The notes beneath the pieces are model-generated. The model made no database searches, had not been told where the DNA came from, and saw only the letters and a list, made by a program, of their open reading frames with translations. Source: Chitinophaga oryziterrae (GTDB lineage Bacteria; Bacteroidota; Bacteroidia; Chitinophagales; Chitinophagaceae). Taken from it: a stretch of 64,000 bases of DNA. The stretch covers positions 496,001 through 560,000 of the forward strand of contig NZ_WRXO01000003.1 of assembly GCF_009758125.1 (NCBI RefSeq), in the 5' to 3' direction. The translations under genes and the position numbers were made by a program. Positions 16,663 through 25,811 of this stretch are shown here, piece by piece (position 1 is the first letter of the stretch; every line of letters begins with the position of its first letter).

Positions 16663-17457
16663 ATGTCCTTTTCCTATGCCCTTCTGAGTGTACCTCCGGT
16701 ATTACTGATGTTGCTGATGCTTCTTGTTTTCGCTTTCACCGGCGGATTATCTACCTGGCTTTTCCGGAAATTCATACGGGTAAGAGTACTGAGATCGCAT
16801 AATGAGGTAACGGGTAATATCTTTGCCTGTGCAGGAGGGTTGTATAGCCTGCTGCTGGCCTTTGTGGTTTTCCTGGTATGGGATGGATTCAATGATGCCG
16901 GTTCACATGCTGATATGGAATTCAGTGTGGCGAAGGGTTTATATCGTGATATTCAGTTTTATCCGGATACAGCGGAATCAGGAAGAATAAAAAGAGTATA
17001 CCTGGAATATATCAACAAAGTGATAACAGAAGAATATCCCGCCATGGGGCGTCTGGAGCCAATGCCTTTGTCAAGTAAAAAAGCATTTGATAATGTATTC
17101 ATTGCGATAGAACAGATGCAGCCACAAAATATTAATCTGAATGCCAGATCAGATGAAATGTTCCGGCATCTGAACGAGTTAGCTACTAACCGTAGTTTAC
17201 GACAGTTATCTGCTAACACCGGTATCCCTTTTGAATTATGGTTACCCATATTAATAGGTGGTTTGATCACACTTATTTTTGTTACCATGCTGGATATTGA
17301 AAATATGCGTTTACATATTTTCCTGAGTGCCATGCTGGGTGCTTTTATCGGTTTAGTGATATACCTCATTGTTATTCTTGATTATCCTTTTTCCGGATAT
17401 CTTAGCATACAGCCGACAGGTTACCGGGAGATCTTACAATGGGAAAAAGCTTTGTAA
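16663..17457 (+). CDS. DUF4239 (bestrophin-like) membrane protein
   Basis: The 264-residue protein has hydrophobic segments at about residues 8-30, 50-70, 185-205 and 215-238, with a soluble middle. The GLYSLLLAFVVFLVWDGFNDA and VAKGLYRDIQFYP segments are typical of DUF4239. These have been compared with bestrophin-like membrane proteins, but the activity is unknown. It follows PBP2 by 36 bases and is probably co-transcribed with it. Confidence 0.8.
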   Translation: MSFSYALLSVPPVLLMLLMLLVFAFTGGLSTWLFRKFIRVRVLRSHNEVTGNIFACAGGLYSLLLAFVVFLVWDGFNDAGSHADMEFSVAKGLYRDIQFYPDTAESGRIKRVYLEYINKVITEEYPAMGRLEPMPLSSKKAFDNVFIAIEQMQPQNINLNARSDEMFRHLNELATNRSLRQLSANTGIPFELWLPILIGGLITLIFVTMLDIENMRLHIFLSAMLGAFIGLVIYLIVILDYPFSGYLSIQPTGYREILQWEKAL

Positions 17458-17460
17458 TTA

Positions 17461-17475
17461 AAAGCTCCGTTAGAA
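17461..17475. repeat. Half of a REP-like element
   Basis: AAAGCTCCGTTAGAA matches only the left half of the GCTCCGTTAGGAGC repeat and is not palindromic. It is a degenerate copy at best. Confidence 0.25.
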
Positions 17476-17510
17476 ACTAAATTGAATAGAACTTTAATTA
17501 AACTTTTATA

Positions 17511-20189
17511 TTAGATCTTTACAAACTTAATCGTCGCAAGCTTTGCATTTGTTCCTCTCAATACCACAATATATACACCGTTTTCCAGGTTGCTTACGGG
17601 GATGTTTATGCTTGTCTGGTTTTTTATTTGTGTAGAGATGTATAATAGTTTCCCGTCCACACTGCGTATCTCTAAAGAAGACCAGCTATCAGTTGGTTTC
17701 AGGGGCGCTAACGTAAGTACGCTGCTCACCGGATTTGGATATAAACGGATACCATATTCGGAAGCCGGTACAGGATCTACTGCTGTTATCAGTTGTACGG
17801 TGAAAGTAAGCGGCGTACTGAATGCAATGTCGCTGCTGAGACATCCTGCATTGCTTGTCAGCTTACAGAGAACTTTATCTCCTGTTTTTGCCGGTAAATA
17901 AGATAAGGCAGTTGTTGTTGCGCCGGAGATGTTAGTCCAGGTATGATTGCTGGTGCTGTCCATCCACTGATAAAGCGGGGATGTACCTTCATGTGTAACA
18001 GTGGCAGTGAGCTGCGAAGCTGTTGACATGGGAAGGACTACCGGGCCTTTTATGACGATCGTTGGCGTAACGATACTATCCACGTATACTGTGATGATAT
18101 TACTTGTTGCGGTTTGTGTGTTACAGGTATTGGTACTGGTGAGTTTTACCTGTACAGTGGAACGGTCTGTCAGTATACCTGAGAACGTGCTGCTGTTAAT
18201 GCCTGCTGCTATCCCGTCTACCAGCCATTGATACACAAGTGTATTCCCTCCATTTTCTGTTTTCGCTGTAAAGACGAAAGATGTCCCATAACAACCAGTA
18301 GGATCTGTTGTACTGATAGATACAGCAGGTGGGGTATTTATTGTTAATGTTACAAAGAAGACCTGGCTGGTATCGTTCCCTATTTTACACCGGTATAACG
18401 ATGCCGCCTGTATGTTTGTTAATGAAAGTGACTGCGCTGTTTGTCCGGATATATCGGTATACCCGTTGCCGGTATTCTGCTGCCATTGATAACTGGTACT
18501 GGAGAGGGCAGAGCTAAGGGTAAGATCACTGCCTGCGCATACCTGTGTAGTATCTATGGTAACGGGATTTATAATATTGATATCAACCAGACTAAGAGAC
18601 GTGAATGTACTGCCTGTACCTACTCTCATATAAATATCCAGGGAATCTAATCCTGTGATGCTGTCGTATACAATAGCCCTGTTGTAATCGGGCGTATCAG
18701 TAGAGGAATACCTTGTTTCCATTGTTTTGGCGCTGGTCCATGCCTGACTGCCAAGACGTGTTTCCATGATCCTTGGTGTGGTGGTATTATCTACACGTGC
18801 GCCCCATAATTTGAAACGGTATGTTTTCTTAGCGGTTAATCCGGTGATATGCAGTATCACTCCATTAGGATTGATAGAGCTATACAGGAACATGTTATCA
18901 GATAAGGCAGTCGCCGGGTAGTCATTGGAAGCCACGGTAAAGCCGTTGAAGTTGATGCCCCTGGTGGTCGCTGTTGTATTGTAAGTTCCGTCCGGCTGGC
19001 CTGTGATCTTCATGGAAATACCTGTAGCGCTGTTATTCGTTGTTACAAGTTTAGAGATAGTGGCACCGTCCCTGAATCCCGAAGAACCACCACTGCCAAA
19101 CCAGTTATTCCAGTAGTCGCCATAAGCATCGGGAGAAGCAGTAGCCAGACCAGCAGGCGTGCCATTCGGCAGTACAGTATTCACGCCATCACCACCCAGG
19201 TCTACCAGTATACGATTAGGGCTGCTGATGTTAACAGGAGCGGTGCTGGAAGCCGAAGCAGGTAAAACGACGGTATTGGAATAAGCGGAATACGTTGTAT
19301 TGGTATAGAGCGCTTTTACGCGGAAGTATTGCAGACCGGTACCGGTATAAGTCTTTTTTACAAGGGTAGGGTCGGAGATCACATCCAATTGTGTCCAGGT
19401 GCTGCCATCTGCAGATGTTTCTACAACATAACCGGCAACGCCCTGTATGACCGTGAAGTAAGATTTCCAACGGGCAAAGAGGCTGTCAGCGATCTGTTGG
19501 TTGCCTGTAGTATTCAGGTGTACACCATCACCTGCCCCATAGCCTGTTTTTATCCGGGCAGCGGTGGTGGCCGTTGAATCGACGGTATTGCTAAAACCTT
19601 CTACATATCGTTTGGGCCATATTACCCGGATACTGTCTGCGAGTGTTTTCAGCTGTTGTTGCTGTGCATCTGTAAAAGTATTCCGTGGCTGTGTTGTTTC
19701 CCAGAAAACAGGAATGCCTCTGTTGAGGGCCATCGTATCCAATTTCCTGAAATTAGCCAGGATTTGATTAATCGTTAGTCCGTTGGCGATATCGTTAGTA
19801 GGAAGAGATATAAAGATAAAATCAGGATTGCTATTGAGAGCGCTGTCGATATTGGTACCGGCATTGCCGCCCTCAGTAGCAGGCATAAGGTTCGCACTGG
19901 CATAGCCGGCAACAGCCAGGTTGATCCAGACAGGATTTGTTGTATTGTTGTTTAACCAGATGGAGATCTTGTCTCCTAATCTATCAGGGTATGTGAGTAA
20001 ATAACCTGCCAGGGTAGAGGAGCCTAATCCTGCCACACGAGGGCCTGTACTTAATGTTTTGTCATTAGTTGCCCAGCGTAAAGTGTAAGTATTATCCCCG
20101 TTATTATATACTCCCGCGTTTAGAACTGTTTGTGAAAAAACAGGTAAAGAAGCCAGCCAGAGAACCAGCACACACATATACTTTTGCAT
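17511..20189 (-). CDS. T9SS-exported SGNH hydrolase with Ig-like repeats
   Basis: About 892 residues from ATG 20189 with a signal peptide ending VFSQ (GTG 20210 adds seven residues). Residues ~30-250 form an SGNH esterase: GLGSSTLAGY (nucleophile Ser), LPTNDIANG, and GVHLNTTGNQ with the catalytic Asp/His. Next come a fibronectin-like segment, a beta-rich domain with the cue GFRDG, and at least two Ig-like repeats around Cys-rich segments (DTTQVCAGSDLTL, DPTGCYGTSFVF). The C terminus is a type-A T9SS sorting domain (LYPNPVSSVLTL, GVYIVVLRG). It should be secreted through the Por system and attached to the surface. Substrate is likely an acetylated glycan; this is inference. Confidence 0.88.
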   Translation of the reverse strand: MQKYMCVLVLWLASLPVFSQTVLNAGVYNNGDNTYTLRWATNDKTLSTGPRVAGLGSSTLAGYLLTYPDRLGDKISIWLNNNTTNPVWINLAVAGYASANLMPATEGGNAGTNIDSALNSNPDFIFISLPTNDIANGLTINQILANFRKLDTMALNRGIPVFWETTQPRNTFTDAQQQQLKTLADSIRVIWPKRYVEGFSNTVDSTATTAARIKTGYGAGDGVHLNTTGNQQIADSLFARWKSYFTVIQGVAGYVVETSADGSTWTQLDVISDPTLVKKTYTGTGLQYFRVKALYTNTTYSAYSNTVVLPASASSTAPVNISSPNRILVDLGGDGVNTVLPNGTPAGLATASPDAYGDYWNNWFGSGGSSGFRDGATISKLVTTNNSATGISMKITGQPDGTYNTTATTRGINFNGFTVASNDYPATALSDNMFLYSSINPNGVILHITGLTAKKTYRFKLWGARVDNTTTPRIMETRLGSQAWTSAKTMETRYSSTDTPDYNRAIVYDSITGLDSLDIYMRVGTGSTFTSLSLVDINIINPVTIDTTQVCAGSDLTLSSALSSTSYQWQQNTGNGYTDISGQTAQSLSLTNIQAASLYRCKIGNDTSQVFFVTLTINTPPAVSISTTDPTGCYGTSFVFTAKTENGGNTLVYQWLVDGIAAGINSSTFSGILTDRSTVQVKLTSTNTCNTQTATSNIITVYVDSIVTPTIVIKGPVVLPMSTASQLTATVTHEGTSPLYQWMDSTSNHTWTNISGATTTALSYLPAKTGDKVLCKLTSNAGCLSSDIAFSTPLTFTVQLITAVDPVPASEYGIRLYPNPVSSVLTLAPLKPTDSWSSLEIRSVDGKLLYISTQIKNQTSINIPVSNLENGVYIVVLRGTNAKLATIKFVKI

Positions 20190-20398
20190 AGGGACTAATA
20201 CATTGTTCACATGATATGGACCTCGAAAAATTTCGTATAATAGGGCCCGTTGGGACGAAGTTAGTATATCTGAAATAAAGTAATAAATGATAAAAGTGTG
20301 AGTTATTTATTAATTTCTATATATGATGTAGAATCTGGTGAAATATTTGTTGGAGATAATAGACTTAACCGGTCTGGCGGTATCCAGATGCATATATT

Positions 20399-20584
20399 AT
20401 GAATATTTCAGGTAATGAAACAACGGGACTCGATATCCGTCAGGAAATTGCAGGAAGGGCTATGGAAGCGATCATTTCAGGAGCGTATGCCAATAACACG
20501 ATTGTCACTCCCAAGGAGGCGGCAAAGCTGGCTTTTGACTTCGCAGAGGCGTTTATAGCTGAGAATAACAAACGTCTGGCATAG
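20399..20584 (+). CDS. Small conserved-looking protein of unknown function
   Basis: 61 residues, acidic and soluble, with a helical pattern (IRQEIAGRAMEAIISGAYAN, PKEAAKLAFDFAEAFIAEN). It has an ATG start, no signal peptide and a strong hairpin after it, all consistent with a real single-gene transcript. I do not recognise the family. Confidence 0.6.
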   Translation: MNISGNETTGLDIRQEIAGRAMEAIISGAYANNTIVTPKEAAKLAFDFAEAFIAENNKRLA

Positions 20585-20593
20585 CTGACTGCT

Positions 20594-20642
20594 ATAAGAC
20601 CGGGGATATTATAACACGTTTGGTGTATCTCCGGTCTTATTC
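20594..20642 (+). terminator. Terminator after the small 61-residue protein
   Basis: Ten-base stem ATAAGACCGG / CCGGTCTTAT with a 27-base loop that may fold further. It is followed by TCAAAATAATT rather than a clean T-run, so it is moderate in strength. Confidence 0.6.
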
Positions 20643-20723
20643 AAAATAATTAATAACCGTTCATCAATAATCCCCAAACATTCCATTCATTGGTTTATTT
20701 TAGGGTATATATCAAATATTACC

Positions 20724-22532
20724 ATGAGATATTCAACCATACTTCTGCTACTGTTATTTCCGGGAATGCTGATGGCCCAATCTGTGAAATTAATTACCAA
20801 TCATGTGGGATATGAGTACAGTAAATCCAAACGTGCTATTCTGATGGCTGAGTCCAAAGTGGCCGTGGATAATTTTGAGCTGGTAGATGCTGTAACCGGC
20901 AATAAAGTATATAGCGGCAAAGTGGTGTATAGTGGTCCGGTGAATAAATGGAAGCACTGGCTTTTCTGGACAATAGATTTCAGCGGATATAAAACGTTTG
21001 GTAACTACTATCTGAAGGTTACGGCAGCGGGCAAACCGGTTGTATCTTATCCTTTTATCATTAATAAAAATGTGCTTGAGCAGGCGACTGTCTCTGATGT
21101 GGTGTATTATTTCAAAGGACAGAGAAGTTCTGGTTTGCTGGATGAAGCAGATCATCACCTGTTATTATCGGGTAAAACTACGGATACCATAGATGCACAT
21201 GGTGGATGGTATGATGCTACCGGTGATTATGGTAAACATCTTTCTCATCTTTCTTTCTCTACTTATTTCAATCCTCAGCAGATATCTTTAACTGTATTTA
21301 GTTTACTGGAGACGTATGCCTTGTTGCAGAAAAAGACAGGAACAGATTATCGTCAGTATTTAAGAAGGATATTGGATGAAGCGATGTATGGAGCAGATTA
21401 CCTGGTGCGGCTGAAGGCGCCGAATGGTTCTTTTTACCGTTCTGTTTCAGCGCCGGGGCCAGGTAAGATGGCAAAGGACCGTGTGATCCGTGCAGAAGAC
21501 AAAGGGTATAGAATTAAGCAGTCGAAGGACCAGACGTATGGCGGGGCTGTTGAACAGAATGACTGGAGGAGTTATCAGTCGGGTTACCGTTCCGGTGCGG
21601 GGTTGTCTATTGCAGCACTGGCTATCGCTTCTACGTATGATACTTCGGGAGAGTTTAGTAATGCGGCTTATCTGAAAGCAGCGGAAGATGCGTTTGTTTT
21701 TTTGGAGAAAGAGAATAGTTTGATGACGAATGATAAGAAGGAGAATATTGTCGATGATTATTGTGCGTTGAATGCAGCAACGGAATTATACCGCGCTACT
21801 AAAAAAGATATTTATTTACAGGCAGCGAATAAGAGAGCCGATAATTTGATTTCCCGTTTGATGCCGAAAGGTTATTTCAGAGCGGATGATAAAGACAGAC
21901 CATTCTTCCATCCTTCGGATGCGGGATTGCCTGTTGTAAGCCTGTTGAATTTTTATAAGATAGCATCTGCGGATATGCAGAGCAGAATAAAAGAGGTTGT
22001 TCGTAAAAATATGGTGTATGAGTTAGCTTTAACATCAGAAGTGAATAATCCCTTTGGCTATAGCCGGCAGTATACAGAAGATACGGCTGGTATTCGGAAA
22101 ACTGCTTTCTTCTTTCCTCACGGTAGTGAAGCGTCTCCCTGGTGGCAGGGCGAAAATGCCAGGCTGGGATCTGTGGCAGTAGCAGCAAGAATGTCTGCGC
22201 AATTATTCAAAGAAGACAAAGATTTGCATGATAAATTAGAGGATTTCGCGCTTAACCAGCTTAACTGGATATTAGGTTTGAATCCCTATGATGCATGTAT
22301 GTTACAGGGGACCGGGCACAATAATCCTGCTTATGGTTTCTTTGGAACGTTTGAGTATACCAATGCACCGGGAGGTATTGTAAACGGCATTACTTCCGGA
22401 TTGGACAACGAAGATGATATTGACTTTAACTTATCGTATGCCAGCACAGGGAAGGACTATGACTGGCGGTGGGCGGAGCAGTGGTTGCCGCATGCTGCGT
22501 GGTATTTGCTGGCGGTAGCGGTGAATGAATGA
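20724..22532 (+). CDS. Glycoside hydrolase family 9 (cellulase/glucanase type)
   Basis: The 602-residue protein has a signal peptide (…GMLMAQ). The N-terminal Ig-like domain (residues ~22-115; ITNHVGYEYSKSKRAI) is the usual GH9 CelD_N module. The catalytic (alpha/alpha)6 barrel follows, with the base pair in GGWYDATGDYGKH and the proton-donor region GLDNEDDIDFNLSYAS near the C terminus. HNNPAYGFFG and LNWILGLNPYDACM fit the family. GH9 enzymes cleave beta-1,4-glucans or related glycans by inversion. It is exported to the periplasm or surface. A single-gene transcript is likely. Confidence 0.9.
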   Translation: MRYSTILLLLLFPGMLMAQSVKLITNHVGYEYSKSKRAILMAESKVAVDNFELVDAVTGNKVYSGKVVYSGPVNKWKHWLFWTIDFSGYKTFGNYYLKVTAAGKPVVSYPFIINKNVLEQATVSDVVYYFKGQRSSGLLDEADHHLLLSGKTTDTIDAHGGWYDATGDYGKHLSHLSFSTYFNPQQISLTVFSLLETYALLQKKTGTDYRQYLRRILDEAMYGADYLVRLKAPNGSFYRSVSAPGPGKMAKDRVIRAEDKGYRIKQSKDQTYGGAVEQNDWRSYQSGYRSGAGLSIAALAIASTYDTSGEFSNAAYLKAAEDAFVFLEKENSLMTNDKKENIVDDYCALNAATELYRATKKDIYLQAANKRADNLISRLMPKGYFRADDKDRPFFHPSDAGLPVVSLLNFYKIASADMQSRIKEVVRKNMVYELALTSEVNNPFGYSRQYTEDTAGIRKTAFFFPHGSEASPWWQGENARLGSVAVAARMSAQLFKEDKDLHDKLEDFALNQLNWILGLNPYDACMLQGTGHNNPAYGFFGTFEYTNAPGGIVNGITSGLDNEDDIDFNLSYASTGKDYDWRWAEQWLPHAAWYLLAVAVNE

Positions 22533-22569
22533 GTTGCAATATCACTATCGCTTTTCATACTATACCTCC

Positions 22570-23166
22570 TTAAGCTCCAACAGTACCTGTCTTGATATCA
22601 TTTCCAGTTCGCTTGTAATTGGTTATAATAACCCCTTTTGATGTAACATGGCTTTCTGTTAGTGTAAATGCTGTCGGGATCGCGCCGTTTTCAAACAGCT
22701 TTTTTCCTTCACCCAGAATTAACGGGTAAATTTTGATCCGGAGCTCGTCCACCAGATCATGCTTAAGCAGCAGTTGAATGAGCTTACTACTGCCCCAAAC
22801 CTGAATGTCAGCACCCTCGGAATTCTTGAGTTTTTCAATATCTGCCAGACTTTTGAGGAAAATGGTATTTTTCCAATCTGATCTTTCCATGGTCTGCGAC
22901 AGAACGTATTTGGTGCCATCATTGATGCCTGGCCAAAAGTCAGCATGTTGGGGCCAGTAGGCCGAGAAAATCTCAAATGTTTTTCTGCCTAAAATATAAT
23001 CTGCCGGTTTCAATTCTTCTTCCATAATCTTTCCAAAAAGCTCGTCACCATAAGGTGCAGTCCAGCCGCCATATTTGAAGCCGCCTGATGTGTCTTCCTG
23101 GGGGCCGCCCGGAGCTTGCATTACACCATCTAATGTAATCATTGATAAAACAATTATTCTTCTCAT
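22570..23166 (-). CDS. RibD C-terminal/dihydrofolate reductase-family protein
   Basis: The 198-residue protein begins MRRIIVLSMITLDGVMQAPGG, the signature of this family, and includes YILGRKTFEIFSAYWP, KYVLSQTME and VWGSSKLIQLLLKHDLVDELRIKIYPLILGEGKKLF. It should bind NADPH; the physiological substrate of these stand-alone members is unknown. A truncated hydrolase fragment lies next to it. Confidence 0.88.
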   Translation of the reverse strand: MRRIIVLSMITLDGVMQAPGGPQEDTSGGFKYGGWTAPYGDELFGKIMEEELKPADYILGRKTFEIFSAYWPQHADFWPGINDGTKYVLSQTMERSDWKNTIFLKSLADIEKLKNSEGADIQVWGSSKLIQLLLKHDLVDELRIKIYPLILGEGKKLFENGAIPTAFTLTESHVTSKGVIITNYKRTGNDIKTGTVGA

Positions 23167-23281
23167 ACTATTATAGTTTATTGTAAAAAAATCAAAGAGG
23201 TTTTGTTATGATTCGAGGCTCGCATTCAAGATGCCTGGCAACATCTCTTCTAATTAACACAAGAATATGATTATGGTTATT

Positions 23282-23590
23282 TTAAAAAACTATCGAGATA
23301 GCCCAATGTCCATGTCCCCGCAATTCAATGGCAATTACTTTTCTTGTTTTTGACAATTCAGGTATTAATTGCCGCCAGTTCATCTCAATGGTCATAAAAG
23401 CACCATGCAGTAAAACGATAGGCTTACCCTCACCATATACTTCGTAATAAACTTTAATGCCATTAACAGGCACGTAGCCACTGTCGGCAGGTTTACTCTG
23501 TTGCCCTTTAGACTGAAATACTGTAAAAAAAAGCATAGTAATTATTAATACCGGTTTGAGGACATTAGATCCTTCAAATACTCTTTTCAT
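23282..23590 (-). pseudogene. Truncated alpha/beta hydrolase, about one-third left
   Basis: 102 residues: a signal peptide (…VFQSKGQ), then the start of an alpha/beta-hydrolase fold with [40 protein letters not shown] and AIELRGHGH, then an unrelated tail and a stop. Normal members are about 280-300 residues. The nucleophile elbow, acid and catalytic His would come later, so all are missing. The junction after RGHGH is probably a deletion breakpoint. The neighbouring 115 bases to the DHFR-like gene show no continuation. Confidence 0.75.
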
Positions 23591-23981
23591 AAAACGTTAT
23601 TTAAATTATGTTGAACTTATCGACAATGCAAAGATGACAACCATTTCAGGATTTGACACTGTGTAAAAGCGACATCTTTGGGGGGGGATCCCGACATTGC
23701 TATCTTAAGTACCTCATATTTTGCATACTTTTGATACAGCCACTCTTTAAAAACCTACATGATAGAATTGACGTTTTTACGCCATTTTATACTTATATTT
23801 TAGATAGTATAAACCATGGTCGCAGATACATTGGTAGCTGTGAGGATGAGATTGCAAAAGCATAATTCAGGTAAGGTACCTCGTCTAAAGCTTATAGTGG
23901 AAAAGTTTCCTTTCACCCGGCTGGATCTTGTCCGTATGAACAATAATGTTTAAATAATGAACTTGGAAAATACGAGTATCC
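23591..23981. other. Intergenic region, nothing firmly coding
   Basis: 391 bases between the truncated hydrolase and the SecB-like gene. There is a run of eight or more G (around 23680) and short open frames on the + strand. One at 23653-23865 has no start of good quality or recognisable motif. It is probably eroded sequence around the deletion. Confidence 0.35.
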
Positions 23982-24413
23982 TCATTTCGCAAGTACGATA
24001 ACAACATCCTCTTTAACAATTTCCTCAAACGAAGTTAAAGGCAGGATAACGGCGGAGTGTACCGGCAAACCTTCTGTTTTAGCATGAAGAATACCACGGG
24101 TTGTATTCATCGTGAAGGTTGCCAGAAAACAAGCAAAGATTTTGGGTAGCGTTACAGTATTAGAAGAGTTATCATATATTACGTTCCAACTTTCGTCTTC
24201 AATTTCAAAAACGCACGCTGCTTTTATTATTAAAAATAATTTGTCATCTTGTAATAGTTCGATTCTGATAGATGCCTTAATCAATGGAACGGCTTCCGCA
24301 AAGTTATATCCTAAAGTTGATTTGGTAGAGGATTCAATGCCCTCTTTGTAAACATTGTCGATTATTGCGAATTGTTCTGTTAAAATGTTTACAAGCTTAT
24401 ATTCTAAATTCAT
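23982..24413 (-). CDS. SecB-like chaperone of a TA-chaperone module
   Basis: About 143 residues from ATG 24413 (a TTG at 24422 adds three). The pattern resembles the SecB fold. A long beta-hairpin region (IKASIRIELLQDD, LFLIIKAACVFEIED) is followed by the helix LPKIFACFLATFTMNTTRGI and the SecB-like end RGILHAKTEGLPVHSAVILPLTSFEEIV, equivalent to SecB 'SRGTFPQLNLAPVNFDALF'. Gene order toxin-antitoxin-SecB matches known TAC modules, in which the chaperone protects the antitoxin's C-terminal tail. It starts 27 bases after the antitoxin stop. The SecB assignment is by eye and unproven. Confidence 0.65.
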   Translation of the reverse strand: MNLEYKLVNILTEQFAIIDNVYKEGIESSTKSTLGYNFAEAVPLIKASIRIELLQDDKLFLIIKAACVFEIEDESWNVIYDNSSNTVTLPKIFACFLATFTMNTTRGILHAKTEGLPVHSAVILPLTSFEEIVKEDVVIVLAK

Positions 24414-24440
24414 ACTTAACAAATGAAGTGAAAATAATTC

Positions 24441-24890
24441 CTAAGCTGAGAATGTCGTAAAACCATTTTTTTGAGGTAGTTCGACAGGTGATTCATTTTG
24501 CTTTACTTTAGGAGAAAAAACAGGCATATATAACATTACTTGTGGCTTAATTTTTACAGAAGGTAATTGTATTTTCGTGCCATTCTCTTCTGTTAGTATA
24601 TTTGAGATTTTTATAATCGTTATGCCTAGTGCTTTTTCCAATTTACTTATAGTCTCAAAGGTCAGGTTTTCCTGACCCTTGACAATTTTAGACACTTGTT
24701 GCCTCGATACGCCCATCATACCGGCTAATTCCGTCTGCGAAAGGCTTCTTATTCTGAGTTGAGTCAACACAGTAAGAGCAACAGCTCTGGAATTACTTTT
24801 CCAATCTCTTTCACTAATTCGTTTTTGCGCTTTCTCTTTCCATTGAGAAGTTTCTTTACTAATTAGCTTATTTAAATTCGAATTATTCAT
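24441..24890 (-). CDS. HigA-like antitoxin with C-terminal extension
   Basis: 149 residues. The XRE-type helix-turn-helix covers residues ~47-92 (LRIRSLSQTELAGMMG, VSRQQVSKIVKGQENLTFETISKLEKAL). After it comes a 55-residue tail with hydrophobic and aromatic patches (VMLYMPVFSPKV, NGFTTFSA). This is longer than in simple HigA proteins and is where chaperone-addiction (ChAD) sequences occur in TAC antitoxins. The start codon overlaps the toxin's last codons by eight bases, so translation is coupled. It should bind the toxin and repress the operon. Confidence 0.75.
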   Translation of the reverse strand: MNNSNLNKLISKETSQWKEKAQKRISERDWKSNSRAVALTVLTQLRIRSLSQTELAGMMGVSRQQVSKIVKGQENLTFETISKLEKALGITIIKISNILTEENGTKIQLPSVKIKPQVMLYMPVFSPKVKQNESPVELPQKNGFTTFSA

Positions 24891-25437
24891 ATTGCAAATC
24901 GTTTAGATCTTCAGGAAATTCTATACCATTTTCCTTTAACCAGGTTTTTACCTGTTTAAGTTTTTTTAACTCCAATTGAGTATGTGCCCTATCCTGCATT
25001 GTTTGTGTCAATTTGATCGCTCCACCTGTAATAATAAAAACATTTGTTGCTATTCTAATTGCATAAATTCGAATTTTAGGCCTGCTTATCAATCTTGTTT
25101 TTACTTTTCCTTTAGATTCTTGAAGTTCAAAAATATAATCTCCATTACGGAGTGGCACGAACAAATTATTTAATTCTCCATTTTCAAATCTGTGATAAAG
25201 TTGCTCCTCCATCAAATCAGCTTCTGAAAGTAATTCAGCTGCGGCTTCTTCAATACTTATGTCTCTCAGAAAGGCATCATTTAGGTCTTCCTTATTTAAT
25301 TCTAAGAAGTTATATAAATATTCCACATCATTCCATTCTTCAAAAAGCCTGTCAAATTCATCACATTCATTTCCATCGTACCGAACAGCCAGGAGTCTAT
25401 TGCTAGAGTCATTTTCAAAAATAGTGATCAATTCCAT
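24883..25437 (-). CDS. HigB/RelE-like toxin with N-terminal extension
   Basis: 184 residues; the first gene of a three-gene operon. Residues ~118-170 hold a RelE/HigB-type core (RPKIRIYAIRIATNVFIITGGAIKLTQTMQDRAHTQ), ending in a helix-rich tail. The first ~110 residues (MELITIFEND, DEFDRLFEEWNDVEYLYNFL) match a Bacteroidetes-type N-terminal arrangement seen in toxin-like proteins next to XRE genes. By analogy it would cleave mRNA at the ribosome; activity is inferred. Direct repeats of TTAACAAAT at 25453-25461 and 25482-25490 upstream may be operator sites. Confidence 0.7.
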   Translation of the reverse strand: MELITIFENDSSNRLLAVRYDGNECDEFDRLFEEWNDVEYLYNFLELNKEDLNDAFLRDISIEEAAAELLSEADLMEEQLYHRFENGELNNLFVPLRNGDYIFELQESKGKVKTRLISRPKIRIYAIRIATNVFIITGGAIKLTQTMQDRAHTQLELKKLKQVKTWLKENGIEFPEDLNDLQYE

Positions 25438-25452
25438 GGCGCAACTTATAGG

Positions 25453-25490
25453 TTAACAAATCTAGGGAAATTATTTCAGAATTAACAAAT
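25453..25490 (-). promoter_or_regulatory. Direct repeats upstream of the toxin operon
   Basis: TTAACAAAT occurs at 25453-25461 and again at 25482-25490, just upstream of the toxin start. They could be antitoxin binding sites for autorepression. Two short A/T-rich copies may also arise by chance. Confidence 0.35.
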
Positions 25491-25559
25491 GCTTTTTTAA
25501 CTGTCAGGCTAAAATCAAGGTGAATTTTTGTTAATAAATTGATTTTCATTAAGTTAAGG

Positions 25560-25654
25560 AGCTGCAAGGCTGCGTAGCTCCGGTGTCAGTGATTAGCGGT
25601 GAAGGTTAGGGAGCTGATTCAAGGAAGGCGCTTGGGACACCGGTGTTTGCAGCT
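25560..25654. other. Nested inverted repeat, possible structured element
   Basis: The outer arms (AGCTGCAAG at 25560-25568 and TTTGCAGCT at 25646-25654) pair. Inner arms CCGGTGTC (25580-25587) and GACACCGG (25636-25643) pair perfectly. The apical loop is 48 bases. It could be a structured RNA or the footprint of a mobile element. No matching family is known to me. Confidence 0.3.
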
Positions 25655-25811
25655 TTGGAACGAAAGAAACCAGTTTTTGACGATTTTAAAAAAGTAACAA
25701 TGAAATATCGCAGAGCGGTTAGAATAAAAATGTGTAATCATGTAAATGCGCTATATGGTTACAAACAAGTAGAAATTACGATACCTTCTTTAATTTTAAA
25801 AACCATTCAAT

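Noticed and set aside
23653..23865. 70-codon + strand frame between the truncated hydrolase and the SecB-like gene
   Set aside because: Start and composition are unconvincing, with a G-run inside; probably a chance frame.
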